Shown: piece after piece, positions 29,201-41,300 of the stretch | How positions within the stretch are numbered: the stretch's first letter is position 1 | Layout of the letters: every line of letters starts with the position of its first letter | Assembly: GCA_009859145.1 (NCBI GenBank) | Contig: VRVR01000019.1 | Coordinates: forward strand, 31,073 to 95,072 | Reading direction: 5' to 3' | Source: Andalucia godoyi | Taxonomy: Eukaryota; Discoba; Jakobea; Jakobida; Andaluciidae | Length of the DNA stretch: 64,000 nt | Notes under the pieces: model-generated | Database searches by the model: none | The model's input: the letters and a program-made list of their open reading frames with translations, nothing else | What the model was told of the DNA's origin: nothing | Program-made: the position numbers and the translations under genes

Positions 29201-30845
29201 AGCTGGCATTGCAGCTCGCCGTGGCGTTACTGGACCCGATATACTGGGAAAAGTCAAGTGAATTGATGTACGCAGTGAGGTTCGCGATCACCGTATCAAG
29301 GTCGACAGGGAGCAGAGGAGACGACCCATTGCCATTGTAGTAATTATTGACGACGGTGACGACAGACTGGTTAACGACTGTCACGACTGTCTGGTTGACG
29401 ATCGACAAGTTGAGCAATCGCAAATTGCTCATGACGTGCTCCGTCACATTGGCCACAATCGCGTCAAACATTGAATCGTCCAATGTGGTGTTGCCCCCGA
29501 TCGTCTGATAAATAATTGTCGTCGTCGAGGACGCACTGCCATTGGCAAAAAAGTTGGAAACCGAGCTGCTGTTGAGACATGCGTATGCCGACGTGTTGAT
29601 CTGTTGAAGCCCGTAATCGCCGAGCTGCGATGTGTCCGAGCCGATCGCTCCGTGCGGCACAAAACACAGCGGGCCGTGGACATAGACACGCGAGCCTGTC
29701 GGACCTGGAACCAGGTGCACATCCGGATTCACCTCGTTGTCCCGGTTATCCAGCAGCACCCCGGACCCTCGCTTTGACGACCGTATCACAAATGCATTGG
29801 AATTGGAATTGGCATTGGCATTCGCGCTATCCCGACGATGCACCCCAGCCGGTCGCAACAGAGACGAAGAAGCAGAAGAAGCAGAAGTCGAGGAGGGCGA
29901 GGAAGCGGAAGAGTTGGAGGATGTCAGAACGAGGTCCTTTGAAGCGACAATGTCGACGTCGAACGATATGGCAAGCGGGTCAAAAGAGAGCGCGCGATGG
30001 CCTGCAATGGCGATGCCCTGTTCGTCGACTTGGATTCGATTGGCGATGGACAGCGCGCTCTGGACCTTAAGCCGCCGCGCAGACACGGTCTCGTCGATCT
30101 GCAAGTTCCCAGCAACTGTCCAGTCCGATGCGAGGATCCGCACAGTCGAAAACGTCACGAGCGCACTCACCAGCAGAAACACAAAGACCGAAAGCGTCGT
30201 TAGCAACAAGCACATTCTCCACCGCTTTCTCGTCTTTGCTGCCGCTGCCGCTGCAGCAGCCGAGGAAGACTGCTTCTCGGCGTCGGTCAGCAAGAATGCG
30301 GAAGAGACACGTCTTGTCAGGTCCATCATAGTATTGGGATCGTGACTGCCGGTGCTGGGCGAGAGAGGGTTGGTGGTGATGGCCGGCACCTGTTGCATGG
30401 GAGCAATGGGCGATTTGAGGGCAGGGTCGCCAAAAGGCACGGTGCGTAATGTGATGCGTCGTCCAAGAGGAGCAAAGCCGGAGAGTCGCGGCAGGTCTGA
30501 CGGACCGTGCCCGGACGTCGCCTTGTGGCTTGCATTTACATTCGCCAGCTGTACAGAATGCAAGAACGACTCGGCGTGATTCTCGGTGGAGGAATGACGG
30601 TGATGGCTGTCCTTGTCCTTGTCCTTGTCCTTGTCCTTGACTTTGTGGAGGTCCGCAGCCACTAGTACCTTGTCTGACTCGGCTTCGGTCTCGGACTGGT
30701 GTTCGGGATCGAGATCGGGATCGGGATCGGAAACGGACATTGAGCGTGACCTTGACTGTGACACTGACTGCAAATGTGTCGGAATTGGACCTTCCGAGTC
30801 GCTTTCGGAGGCCGCAAAGTCCGACGCCGAATGATAGCCGGACAT
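26223..30845 (-). CDS. Type II membrane protein with fibre-like ectodomain and C-terminal Peptidase_S74 (intramolecular chaperone) domain
   Basis: Starting at ATG 30845 (MSGYHSASDF) the protein has 1,540 residues. The same frame has an upstream ATG at 31019, but the extra 58 residues look like leader sequence. Residues 1-205 are charged and low complexity (DPDPDLDPE, KDKDKD). A single span (MCLLLTTLSVFVFLLVSALV) lies at about 210-235. Then come about 1,100 residues of Ser/Thr-rich short beta repeats with many N-x-S/T sites, as expected for an extracellular fibre. At about 1360 the S74 domain starts: WSSVHIKHDI holds Ser and Lys in the spacing of the catalytic SDxxxK dyad (the Asp is Ser here), then VTYRLTDTDEQHVGFIAEEL. 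An acidic coiled coil ends the protein. In phage tail spikes and MYRF this domain trimerises the chain and cuts itself off. Self-cleavage here is inferred. Confidence 0.82.
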   Translation of the reverse strand: MSGYHSASDFAASESDSEGPIPTHLQSVSQSRSRSMSVSDPDPDLDPEHQSETEAESDKVLVAADLHKVKDKDKDKDKDSHHRHSSTENHAESFLHSVQLANVNASHKATSGHGPSDLPRLSGFAPLGRRITLRTVPFGDPALKSPIAPMQQVPAITTNPLSPSTGSHDPNTMMDLTRRVSSAFLLTDAEKQSSSAAAAAAAAKTRKRWRMCLLLTTLSVFVFLLVSALVTFSTVRILASDWTVAGNLQIDETVSARRLKVQSALSIANRIQVDEQGIAIAGHRALSFDPLAISFDVDIVASKDLVLTSSNSSASSPSSTSASSASSSLLRPAGVHRRDSANANANSNSNAFVIRSSKRGSGVLLDNRDNEVNPDVHLVPGPTGSRVYVHGPLCFVPHGAIGSDTSQLGDYGLQQINTSAYACLNSSSVSNFFANGSASSTTTIIYQTIGGNTTLDDSMFDAIVANVTEHVMSNLRLLNLSIVNQTVVTVVNQSVVTVVNNYYNGNGSSPLLPVDLDTVIANLTAYINSLDFSQYIGSSNATASCNASCTGSIDYDWLLANLSSTLWSHVTNGSFALCNISSCSANDSSSSWVDPDPSDNIQYVCTCNETAPYVPSNEWAFPLFNATAGVLNISTSSDAGGDIQITPASGTLILDVQQVTSPRQLVLSSLQGVALSTDVWIRENLHVSNASSSVYIQASHAFITQFGDSVSSPFLSLGAAQSILRSTDQFSVWADVLDMGMLQIHRNASIVSHDSVTPVVISNPFSTLRLELDGSTTLVSQKLLLRQTQTGGATLGLDPVLATIASSEPEVHVTTSSPDVSLTIGSSTMLYANDFSLVSDSGSSSFIRFETAISGSQITSDRSQFTMCTALGAGSCLSLLPFTTTLSILDSAFFLSTTDPSHQVRIAPNAGLLEASHGLRIASNSSMDPIAIDPVSGTLITSATLFSFTTATANSIVRIAVPLGSASLSIEPGSGTLYLQALLIDLVPPSSSPLPSPIVLRSNQALTIRSGNTSTLSVLTLEASEVSMATMRLVSTTGDVTLDASSTGAVRLAPSTHLFSAAPVSGSFVFQVSGASAQFSSSLDLALQSTSSNISLQSPGAVLINAPYLMGSTALFDTLRSRTVLADLRIATSTASNNIILDSNRVYVSSRLFLTASTVSSTTPTIASPSDPLYLNATHVSVFTTSGALDVRTPSSSSTLRLDAASSTISTSSSTLALISSAALLLSYSPSSARTTIAAPALSFSVTSPNSVFSFSGGLNTLMLGTLNITSSSLSQISTSDSVLYLSSTDHIQPTSVLRLDNSGVAKPLRWEDANGPTIWAPAIDPDLDFSFFLWRADTSTWDARVAVGQDGIIWTRGGWAIWSSVHIKHDIHDISAEHALDTVAKMQGVTYRLTDTDEQHVGFIAEELELAAPWAVSRKKKLPSSSTNENRFANVAATATASEKKKMEEKKLEEEELEEEEELLFAQRMKAQRDMRTAEKNDYAEVMKSRDLPAVNIPELVPLLTEAIKALKSRVEALEARIQHLEHNAAPASTACSVL

Positions 30846-31278
30846 TTTATCCAACGCCAAATGATAGATGTACTGGTTTTTCCCTCTTCTTTCAAAGGTT
30901 GTTTCCGAAATGGAAAGAGAAATCAGAAACAGAAAGGAATTAGGGGTCAATTGATGGGTTTGAAGGAACTCGGCCACTTCCAAAAGTCGAAAAACCCCCC
31001 CGATTGGCCTTTCCCTCAATAGTCCAAATACCCGCTACGGTTACTGACCCGGATGATCATTGACATCGTCTGATGCCGAGCTGTGTATGAGTTCCGGTAG
31101 ATGCGTAACAGGACCATTCGCTTGATGCTTGAGACTTACGGTGTCGCAAATTCTGAATTTCAATTTTTGCTTTTTCTTTTGAATTTTGCTTTTGAATTTT
31201 GCTTTTGAATTTTGCTTTTTGAATTTTGCTTTTGATTATTCGCATTTACACTTTACTAAAAGTATAGATAGTTGGGCC
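30846..31278. promoter_or_regulatory. Divergent promoter region with a 13-bp minisatellite
   Basis: This 433-bp gap separates the start of the S74 protein (minus) from the carrier gene (plus). The carrier side is AT-rich with tandem GAATTTTGCTTTT units. No TATA box or known element stands out. Confidence 0.45.
31181..31233. repeat. Minisatellite, four 13-14-bp units
   Basis: The unit GAATTTTGCTTTT repeats four times in tandem (one copy has an extra T), with degenerate copies on both sides. It lies about 45 bp upstream of the carrier start codon and so probably falls in its promoter or 5' leader. Confidence 0.85.
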
Positions 31279-32196
31279 ATGTCGTCGTCCCGAGCACCAG
31301 CGCCCGTGGCAGCGCCCGTGGCAGCGCCTCGTCGTACGCTTACGTTTGCGGAGCAGCTTTTTGCGGGCGGTGTGGCTGGCGTGACGGAGATTGTGTGTGC
31401 GTTTCCATTGGATGTTTTGAAGACGCGTCAGCAGATCAGTGTTGGGAAGGACGTAAACATGTTCCGTGCGCTTGGGGAGATGGTGAAGAAGGAGGGGTTC
31501 AAGATGTACCGGGGGATTGCGGCCCCGATCATGATTGAAGCGCCGAAGCGGGCGATCAAGTTCAGTGCGAATGCGCAGTACAGTCCATTGTGGATGTCTG
31601 TGCTGGGGGTGTCGAAGCCTACGCAGGTGTCATCGGCGCTGGCTGGTGTTTCTGCGGGTCTGACAGAGGCGGTTGTGATTGTTCCTTTTGAGCTTATCAA
31701 GATCCGCATGCAGAACCCGGCGTACCAAGGCATGTACAGCTCGACGACGGACTGCATCCGAAAGGTGGTTGCGCAGGAGGGGCTATCGGCGCTCGTTGTG
31801 GGGATGGAGGCGACGCTGTGGAGGCATGCTGCATGGAATGGAATGTACTTTGGATCGATCTTTGCGGTCAAGGCACGGCTGCCAGAGGCACGGTCAAAGG
31901 GCGCAAAGCTGTGGTGGGACTTTGTCGCTGGATCCGTCGCTGGAACCCTCGGAACAATGCTCAACACTCCTTTTGACGTCGTCAAGTCGCGCAGACAAAA
32001 CGCTCTCAAGGGCGGAGACAAGCTCAAGTACAACTGGACCCTCCCCGCCGTCGCAACCATTGCACAGGAAGAAGGCATCGCTGCCCTCTACAAGGGCTTC
32101 GGCGCAAAAGTCGCGAGACTTGGGCCGGGCGGCGGCGTCCTGCTCCTCGTGTTCAACGTCATCTCGGATTTCCTCACTGCCCCCAAACACCACTGA
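31279..32196 (+). CDS. Mitochondrial 2-oxodicarboxylate carrier (SLC25A21/ODC family)
   Basis: Starting at ATG 31279 (MSSSRAPAPV), the 305-residue protein has three mitochondrial-carrier repeats with the signatures FPLDVLKTRQQ, VPFELIKIRMQ and TPFDVVKSRRQ. Family-specific stretches are GIAAPIMIEAPKRAIKFSAN and LYKGFGAKVARLGPGGGVLL, which match yeast Odc1/Odc2 and animal SLC25A21. These carriers exchange 2-oxoadipate and 2-oxoglutarate across the inner membrane and serve lysine and tryptophan metabolism. I chose this start because the upstream in-frame residues come from the AT-rich minisatellite. It converges on the IPT giant, with 178 bp between stops. Confidence 0.92.
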   Translation: MSSSRAPAPVAAPVAAPRRTLTFAEQLFAGGVAGVTEIVCAFPLDVLKTRQQISVGKDVNMFRALGEMVKKEGFKMYRGIAAPIMIEAPKRAIKFSANAQYSPLWMSVLGVSKPTQVSSALAGVSAGLTEAVVIVPFELIKIRMQNPAYQGMYSSTTDCIRKVVAQEGLSALVVGMEATLWRHAAWNGMYFGSIFAVKARLPEARSKGAKLWWDFVAGSVAGTLGTMLNTPFDVVKSRRQNALKGGDKLKYNWTLPAVATIAQEEGIAALYKGFGAKVARLGPGGGVLLLVFNVISDFLTAPKHH

Positions 32197-32374
32197 TTGT
32201 CTCCGCTCAGGATTTCAAATCAACTCATGACTCATGACTGAACCATTGCTGTCCTCTTTCTTTATCAAGTACAAATGCAACGATCAAACAAACAAGCAAC
32301 CAAGCAAATGCGACCGAACAACCGAATGCGCGAACGAGCGAACGCAAATACGATATAAGCGCATCTCGACTGCA

Positions 32375-35300
32375 TTAACGAATGACACGCAGCGAATTGG
32401 AGACATTTCGCATGGGAATGATGGGGACTTCGGGCATGGTGGAAGCGTCGGTCCAGCATCGCTCGAGCGTTGGGCCAAAGCAAATGCGCAACGCGACAGC
32501 AGCATGCTGTGTAGGAGACATGACCGGTGCAGAAACGAGGCGCGATCTCGCATCAAACGTGCGGATTGTACCCGCAGACACAATGACCTTGGGGCCAATG
32601 GAAACGAAAACGCCTTCGCTGAGAATCGCAGACGTGGAGTTCACCTGCTGATCGATGCGCATCAGTACGCTGGAGCCGCCAGCAGCAAGAATGCCGTTTG
32701 CAGACAGAGAGAGCACAGACGCAAAATCCACAACCTGGATAAGCGCAGGGGCTGCAGACGCGGCGGTGGATACCGACGGCGAGAGCGCAGATTGCACAAC
32801 AAGCGGTCCGAGCGCTGGCCCGGTAAAGCGGAACAAGCACAGCAGCAGTGCATCAGACACGACGAGAACATCAGTCGTTTGCGGCGGACTGCCAGCTGCA
32901 CTCGATCCGATCTGGCAAAACGAGTCGCCGGATGCCGGAGCAGCAAAGGAGGAAAAGTGCACACCGGAAACTGGTACGAGAAAATGAACAGAGAAGTCGG
33001 CAGTAGGAAACACGGTGCTAGTCAGACCAAGAACCTGCGGCGCAGACCTCAGCTCGATCTGCAGCTGCACGTCTAAATGCTGGTTGTGTCTCCACAGAGA
33101 AAGTCCAACCGGCACGAAACCAGACGAGACCGTAGACAGCGCAGAATAATCGCAGTCCCATCGATCCATCTTGACGAACCGCGAGTCAAATGCCTCCGAG
33201 ACAAGAGACGAAACACAGTACATAGGATGCGACCAGCCAAGAGAACTGGACTCAGAAAAAGACGGAGGCGACAAGATAAACGAGAACGGAACAACAAGCG
33301 GGACAGGCGACGCGCGAACAAGAAGAGGAGAAAACGACGAAACAAATGACACATTGAACACGAAACCCATCGCAGACTGAGATAAAAGAGAGGCACGAGA
33401 TGCAAAGGAGAGAGAAACACCGACTGGATTGAAGGAGGCGTCAGAAAGAACAGTCTCCGAAACACAACACAGTCCTGAAAACGCCATCCGGAACGGGCTC
33501 ATCACCGACCGTCTTGACACCGGGAAGCACTTGCCCGCCCTGTATGACGGACTTACCGCCACCCCAAACCCGTACATTCCTCGTTTTTCAAGAACGTCCA
33601 CATACTCCATGCTGCCGCCATCCAACACACTCCCACCATTCGTGCCGTAAATGTCACGACCATCGCACTCCGACTCCACTCGCACTCGCTTGATCTCAGG
33701 TCGCACATGCGCATCCTTCCGATGCGTCACCCACAAAGACACTTCATCGTCCAGTAAGAAATCCCGTCGCGAAACCACGGCCGTGCACTGCACCAACGCA
33801 CTCGACACAAACAACACCGATGACGAAAACTGCGAGCCCCCTTGTCCGTCCCACCCGTCCCATCCGTGCGAAGCATCCACACTTTCAAATCCGCAAGAGT
33901 CATGCGGTCGGAACTGCGAGCCTTGCACTGTCACCGTGAACGCAGACCCAGTCACAACCATCTCTGGAATCACAGACCACACGCGCGACGCACCCACCAC
34001 CTCCACTGCAGCATCCATCGGCAGCATGTCTACCGCAGAAAACGTCTCCTGGTGGAACTGCACCACGGCAAATCCATGCGCTACGCCGTCGGCTTTGCAA
34101 CCCACAGAACTTGGCAATCGGATCATCGACGCCTGCATCATGCTGCCGCCTCCAAATGTGCAGAAGACATCCCCAGTCGGAATCCCGCGAGCAAGCACGT
34201 CCGCCGAAAACGACACTGAAAAGTACTCCATCTCCGCCGCACTATACAGCGGATCCACAACCGCATACGACGACATGTTCGCCAGCGGCACATACGACCG
34301 AACAACGCCCTGTGGAGACCCCTGCACCGCCGCAAAATACCGGCCACTGTCCACCGACCATGAAATGTCGTAGTCCTGGTTTTCCTGCATCGACGGCACT
34401 CCGAACTCCTCCTCTCCATCCGCGTCGCTCAGTCTCGCCGACACCGTTTTCCCGAACCGCAGCCGCATCCGGACACTCTGCATCGTCGCTGGCACACGTC
34501 GCGCACGAACCCCGCCCGAAGTACCGAAATACGGCACATGCAAATCTGCTGTGTCCAGGTTCACTGCCGATCCCTCAGCTGCATACACGTCCAGCACCGC
34601 AGACTGGCTCCATCCGCCAGAGAAATCGAACCCGTTGACGGACACATCCAACGCACACCGACCCCCCAGCCCCGATCCTCCTGGCTGTCCGTTTCGCCCA
34701 ACAGACCCATCTCCAGCCAGAATATCGTCCACCGAGCCCAGTTGCGACTCCATCGACGCCGGCGACGACAGCGGAGGTGTCACCACCAACCACAGAGACG
34801 AGCACAGAACATACACATCCGATGCCCCTGCCGTCTGCAGACTACCAAACACCGACAGCCTCACTTGCCGCAGAGACGCTCCAATCGCCGTGCTGCTTCC
34901 AGACACTCCCCCCGCGACGCTGTAGTCAACCATCTCGCGCCCGCTGATTGTCACAAGCTGGCCGCCCTCCACTGCGATGCTTTTCGGAAACACCCCCAGC
35001 AGCACCGGTCGCTCTCGCACCAGCACCGACGTACTCTCTGCTTCCCCGGGATTGTCGCGCCCAATCGTCAGACCGATAGGGACAAACCCGCTGCGTCCGG
35101 TAATCGCCCAAAATCCCAGCTGCGATCCCTCAGGACCAGGAAGCACCTGGTCAGACAGAATCCGGTCTCCAAACCACACATACACCCAGCTTCCCGCGAC
35201 GAACTCCGATCCAACGACAAGCAGGCTGTCCCGTGCGTCCGGGTGCAGCACAACTGAAGACGATCCGGAGACCCACGGAGCCGTCGCACGAGCGATGCTC

Positions 35301-38300
35301 GACCCAGTCAAGTTATGCGCTCCAACGAACGTAAACGGCATCACTGCGTCGTTGTACTCGTTAAGAGACGACACCGCCGCAGGAGAGATCCGCACATTCA
35401 TTTGCACGCGCACCGCGACAAGACCCGCCTCACCAGACGGCTGCCTGGGCATGCCGCATTCCAGCACCCCGGCGCCATCCAGACCAAAGTGTGACTGCTT
35501 CCCGTCCGGCCGTCCCGCTGCAACAACAACCTTCCCGACCACACATCCATAGCTTGCCTGCTCCAGCACATTCGGCAGCCCAACAACCAGGCTCGTGCCT
35601 CCCGTCACAACCCCACCACGAGGCTCGAACGACGCGACGCGCACTCCCTTCGTCACCATCAGCTGTCTGCCAGAACTGCCAAAACTGCATCCGCCGTCGT
35701 TGCTCACCTCCAACCTCACTCTCTGCGTCCACCAGGGATTCCGATCTTCGTCCGTGTCCTGCAGCTCTCGCACCTTCGACGCGCCGAAATCCATTGCAAC
35801 ACGCCCCACAGTCGACGACTCCAGCGTCCACAGCACAACCGCACTAGAGACACGCAGCCCAATCGTTGTCGCCGGAACACCCGCTCCAAGGCGCACCAGC
35901 GCAGCGTTGCTCAAGAAGCCGTCTCCAACAATCGTGATTGCGTGCGACGACTCCATCCCAACCACCGACGGATGCAAAAAGCGGACTGTCGGTGCCGCAA
36001 CAACCTCAACAACGTTCCCGTCCGATGTCTGCCAGTCGAACCGCGCCATCGCCGCCTCGACAGGCACAAATCCAGTCTGCCGCATGTTCCACGTCACCGC
36101 CATGTCTGTCTCCAAAGAATCCGCTGCCGCGTCGCTCCACGAGCTCGCCACAGCACCATTCGCCAATCCAACACGGATCTCAAAATAGAAGCCGTCCGGC
36201 CGCCGCAGTCCCGACGTCGCCACGACATGGAACGCACAACTGGCCGAGCCCTGTCGCGGGTACACATCCGTCACGTTCCACGCCTCCACGACCTTGATGT
36301 CCACAACATCTCGTCCAGGATACTGCCCGCCGCTTGCGCCGCCATAGGCCTGCACGCAATCGTACGGTCCTGTGCAAACACCCATCGAAACAGCGGCATT
36401 GTTGGCAGCATCAACCATCGGAGTCGAACACACAAAGCGGCCGTTCTTGCGCTGCATCCGCACCGCCGTCTTGCCACCAAAGAGGCAGTACCACGGCGCA
36501 CGGTAATTCATCGACGAAACCCCCTCGTCCCACTGGACCACAATCTCCGATCCCCCAGGACCCAACACCACATCCCGGCTCGCAGTCACCCCGGACAGCG
36601 AACTCATCACCGCAACCTCCTCAATTTCATTGGCGCTGCGACCACCCTCCTGCTGCGAGAACCCGACCCGCACAATCGACCGCCAAGGATCCGCGGGCGT
36701 ATCTGCGTCCGCCGGCTTCTGCAGCACCGTGACATCGCATCCAGCCACCCTTGACGAAAACATCGCGGCTGTACTTCGGAACACTCCGTTTCCAACACAC
36801 TCCAGTCCCTGCTGCATGTTCACCCCTACAAGAAGAAGAACACCGCCTCCCGGAGACAGCGCAATAACCTCAGACCGGACAACTCTCTCAATCCGCTCGT
36901 CGCCTGCCACCAGCCGCTGGATGCTCGAGAACGACAACGCCGTCGCACTGCCAGTGAACGCGTCGGCAAACCCAACCCCAACTGCTGTGAATCCGTGTGC
37001 TGATCGGGGGAATGTGCACGTAAGAGTGCTGGGTGCCCTGAACTCACCAAGGCTCGGCTGCTCGTTCATCATTGCACACAAAAATCGCAGACCCTGGCTG
37101 TCGACATCTCCACTCCACGAGAACGGAAGAACAAAATCGAGCACCATTGACTCTCGATTCTCAAACGCCCGAGCAGGCTCGACAAGCGTGGCGTTGAACG
37201 AATCCACAACCAAAATCGCAAGGCCCGCCGACGTCCAAGTCCCTTGCACCCCGAAATCGCGAAGGCCAGCAGCCACCACCACACTCTCAATTCCGCTGCT
37301 CTCCAAAACCGCCACTCGCGGCACCGCACAAGACAGGATCTTCGGGTTCTCCACGGCCAGCGCTGCCGCCACAAACGTCCTTCCGGAAAACGCACACATC
37401 AGCTGGTTTCGCAGGTCATGCCGCGTCACGCCATTCACGCCCCTATCGTCGTCGACCAGATCGCGCGACGCAACAAACTGCATCTCCGCCCCCTGCCCAA
37501 CCGCCAGTAGACTCGGATCCGTTCCCGTGAACACCAGCTGTTCGCCCATAACATCAAACTCGCCCATTGCCGCATTGTCCGCGAACCCGCTGCGGTACAC
37601 AAGCACCCGACCAGCTGCCAGAAACGAGCCCCTCCTTCCGCTGTCTGCAGATCGTGCGCACAGACCGACCACCGACGACACCGCTAGGAACGTCGACTCG
37701 GACACTCCGCCAGCCAAGCTATCCTCGCACAGCAAGTCCGACCCTCCTGTCGCGATAAACTCTCTTCCAACCACTCGCAGCAGCCCTTGGCCATACCGAC
37801 TCACAAAAGGCGGCCAAACACTGGTAATCGACACCGGACCCATCGACTCCACTGAGACAACCTGCAGCAGCTCTCTTCGAGCACCGTACATCACGCTCAT
37901 CGCCCGAAATCCCGCAACAAACGTCGAGGCGGAGCACACGGCACGTGCTGCCAGCGACCCGCCGAAAACACCCGAAAACACTGCGCTTTCTGCACCATCC
38001 ATGCTGCACACTACTCCATCTGCTTGTTCAGACGGCCCCGCGTTCCGGAAAACATTCGATGCGCAGACCCCGATTCCGCCCGACGGGCACATGAGCGTCA
38101 CATCTAACGAATGCTGTCTCCCGGAAAGCGTTGTCACAGGCACAGCCCCGGATGTCACATTCACATGCACAAACGACAGCGTGAGCTGTGTGTTTGCTGC
38201 GCGCACCGAAAAGCCCACCGCGCTCTGACCACCCCCGAACACCACAGAAACCGCCGCGTCCACCGCAGCATTGCGCCCAGCGATGCATGAAATCAGCCGC

Positions 38301-41300
38301 GACCCCGTCTTGTGCTGCACGACCGACGCGACCATCAGCGTCTTCCCAAACTTGCAATACATCGGTGTCGTCATCATCCCACCCGCAAGATCCGCGTACG
38401 GATCCTCAATGTACACACGTACCTTCTCCCCGCCAGAGCCGGACACGAACGACGGCTGCACGTTCGTCGACCCATCCAACCGGATCGACGTCGCCACCAG
38501 CTCCGCCCCCGCTCCCGCCCCCGCCTGCGACACCCCTCCGTAGAATCCCGTGTTCACTGAAACATACGATCGCTGCTGGTCTCCCTTCTTTCCACCTCGC
38601 CATCTCCGGCTGTCCACAAGCACCGAGCATCGCACCAGTCTCGACGACACCAGCGACACCCCGCTCGACGACCACTCGTTTGCCCCAAACACACACTTTG
38701 CAACCGGGCTCGATCGTGTGTCGCCCCGCAGATCAAACCCTTCAACCACAATCGATGACGCCACGTTGCTCACAACATGGGTTGGATGCACTGCTTCCAC
38801 GACAGGTGTTGTGCTTTGCTCAACCCCTACAGATCCCAAAACATTGCCCTCGTTGTCGCTGACGCCCATGACTGTGAATCCAAGTGTTTTCTGCAGGAGG
38901 TACACTTGTACCCAGTAACTGGGCCACTTCGATCCCTTCGAATAGATACCAATTTCTCTTGATGGATGCCCATACCAAAAACGGGATGATAAAATGGTGC
39001 TGCTGGAGCTGCTTAGCCGTATGGGCGTATCTGCGTGGACTATTGATTTAGAAGAAAGATTCGCTGGCACTTCCGTCACGGTAACGTTAAGGAAAGACGC
39101 TACTGCGAGTGGAACAGCGAGAGACAGGCGCACTGGACTTTCGATGGCGATGTCAGCGACCGCTATTCCGGCCAGCTGCCCAGTGATCGCTGACGAATAC
39201 ACCAGCAAATGCTCATTCGTCTTGAGCACCATTGTACGACTCGGTAGTGAGCAGAGAAAAATGACGGAAGACAGGGAACGCAGATTGACAGATGTGGCGT
39301 AACTGCCGAACGAGCAGAGTGGTGAAGTGAAAATCAAATCTCGACCTCGCAAGACAACATCTGAGTAGTCCCAAGAATCAACGTCGTAATGCACGGGAGG
39401 TAATGCGTCGTAAACAACAGCTTGTGCTTTAACTTCAATGAAGCCGGCGTATAGCAGTTCTTCTCGACCAAAATCCAGTACCACTGCCAAATATCCATTC
39501 CGTGTGGAGGGCACTGTACATGCCAGCTTAGACAATTCTGCAGGAAGCATTATCGCAGATGACACTACCCTATCCTTGGCGAAGTAGGTGCAAAGTGGAA
39601 ATGGAAACGGCTTTTGTGTTTCGTAAAACACGGACGGCGGGGATGGAGAAAACACAATGAGGCCTTCGGACACTAAGACTGAAGAATTTAGCAGAGCTGT
39701 GTAGAACGACGGTGTCGGCGACGGTGTAGGAATGCACCCGGAATACCAAAGCGAACAGGTCGAAACAGTAATGGGAAGTTCTGGGGATCTGTAAACTCGC
39801 AAAGCAGCCTGCAAGTCTCCAGATCGAGAAGTGTCAAACCAGACCTTGGAAGAATCGATGAAGACAACAGTCTCATGGCTATTGGTAAACGTGTTAATGT
39901 TAAACGTAACCGACGAGGCGCCAGAATGCGACCATCGCAACGGGATGGTCGGCGCTGTGTTCTCTGACAGAACAGAACACAAAACTAAACTTGTGCTCAC
40001 AACGTAAGGAACCGACGTAAACGTTGAGGCCAAACCAACGCAGTTGGACGAAGACAGGACTGATGATGATGACACGAGGTTGTTGCCCTGGAGAACAAGC
40101 CTTGAGATGACAGCGGGTGCAATCCATCCCTGGACAGCAGTTACCTCTGGAGACGGGAAAAACATTACGGACGGAACTATGGTTTGTTGGTCGCCTTCAA
40201 AATACGAAAACGAAAACGTTCGAAATCCGAGGGGCAGCTCTCCCGCTAACACAGTTGTCAAACCGAAAGCTGAATTCACAAATCCAAGACGTTCATTGGA
40301 GTGGTAAACCCACACATCGGAAAGGGCTACTCCAGTCATTGCAAAAGAGAGCGGCGATGGGGAACGGAAGGGAAAGAACAAAGGAGCCACTGTCATGTTG
40401 ACTGCTGACTCTACTGAGATTGTACCATAGAAAACCACGTCTTCAAATGAAAAACCTCGCCGTAAGTCATACGGCGTGGATACTGCCGCAAGAGGAAAAG
40501 AAAAGATCGATTCCGCCATCTGCTGAACAGCACCGGAAATCCATGTCTTTCCGATGCTGAGATACGTGTGCGATACGAGGACGTTGGCCGACAGTTTTTC
40601 GAGCTCCAGTTTCTGGTGTAAGAAGTCTGAGATGCGAAAATCATGCACCGTCGTATTGGAAAACTGGCCCACGTTAACAAAAGAGAGAACTGAGCTTTCA
40701 GATGATGTCCAGTTCGTTTGAGTGGTCGTTATCGCCACTGTTGCCGCACTGCAAAGGACGGAAGGCGCATCTGACAGCCACAGCGCGGAAGACACGAATT
40801 CTGCAGCCATGTTTGACGAATCAACAGCACACGAGACTCTTCCCTGCATCAGTACGGGGTCCAAAAGCAAACTTGAACCGAGTATTGTTATGGCAGAGCC
40901 TCCCGAAGACTTTGTCAAGGAAGGAAGAACATCGGAGAGCCTTGGAGCATCCCGTAGTTCGAAGCAAATGGAATCTGTAGAAAAAATGAAACTGTCGATG
41001 AGTTCGATTTCCAGAAATCCAGCCCGTCGACGACCAGACTCTGGGATCCAGGCAAAAAGACTGTTTGGAGACAAGGCTTCCATTGGAAGACGCATGCTGT
41101 CTATGAGGACGTACATGGAGGTGCTGTAAATCATTAAATCACGGTTTCCGGTTACGTTGACGAGAACCCGTGACATTGCAAGCCCTTTAGCTGGACTCAC
41201 AGAGGCGACCTGCATTCGGGACGAAAGCAACGTTAGTCCTATGGGAGAGCTGAAGATCTGTCCGTCGAAAGAGAATGAAATGTTGATTTTCGAACCGAGA

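Noticed and set aside
36630-38228. 532-codon plus-strand frame
   Set aside because: Antisense to the GC-rich part of the IPT giant. Long antisense frames are expected there because stops are rare on that strand; the product is low-complexity Ser/Thr/Pro.
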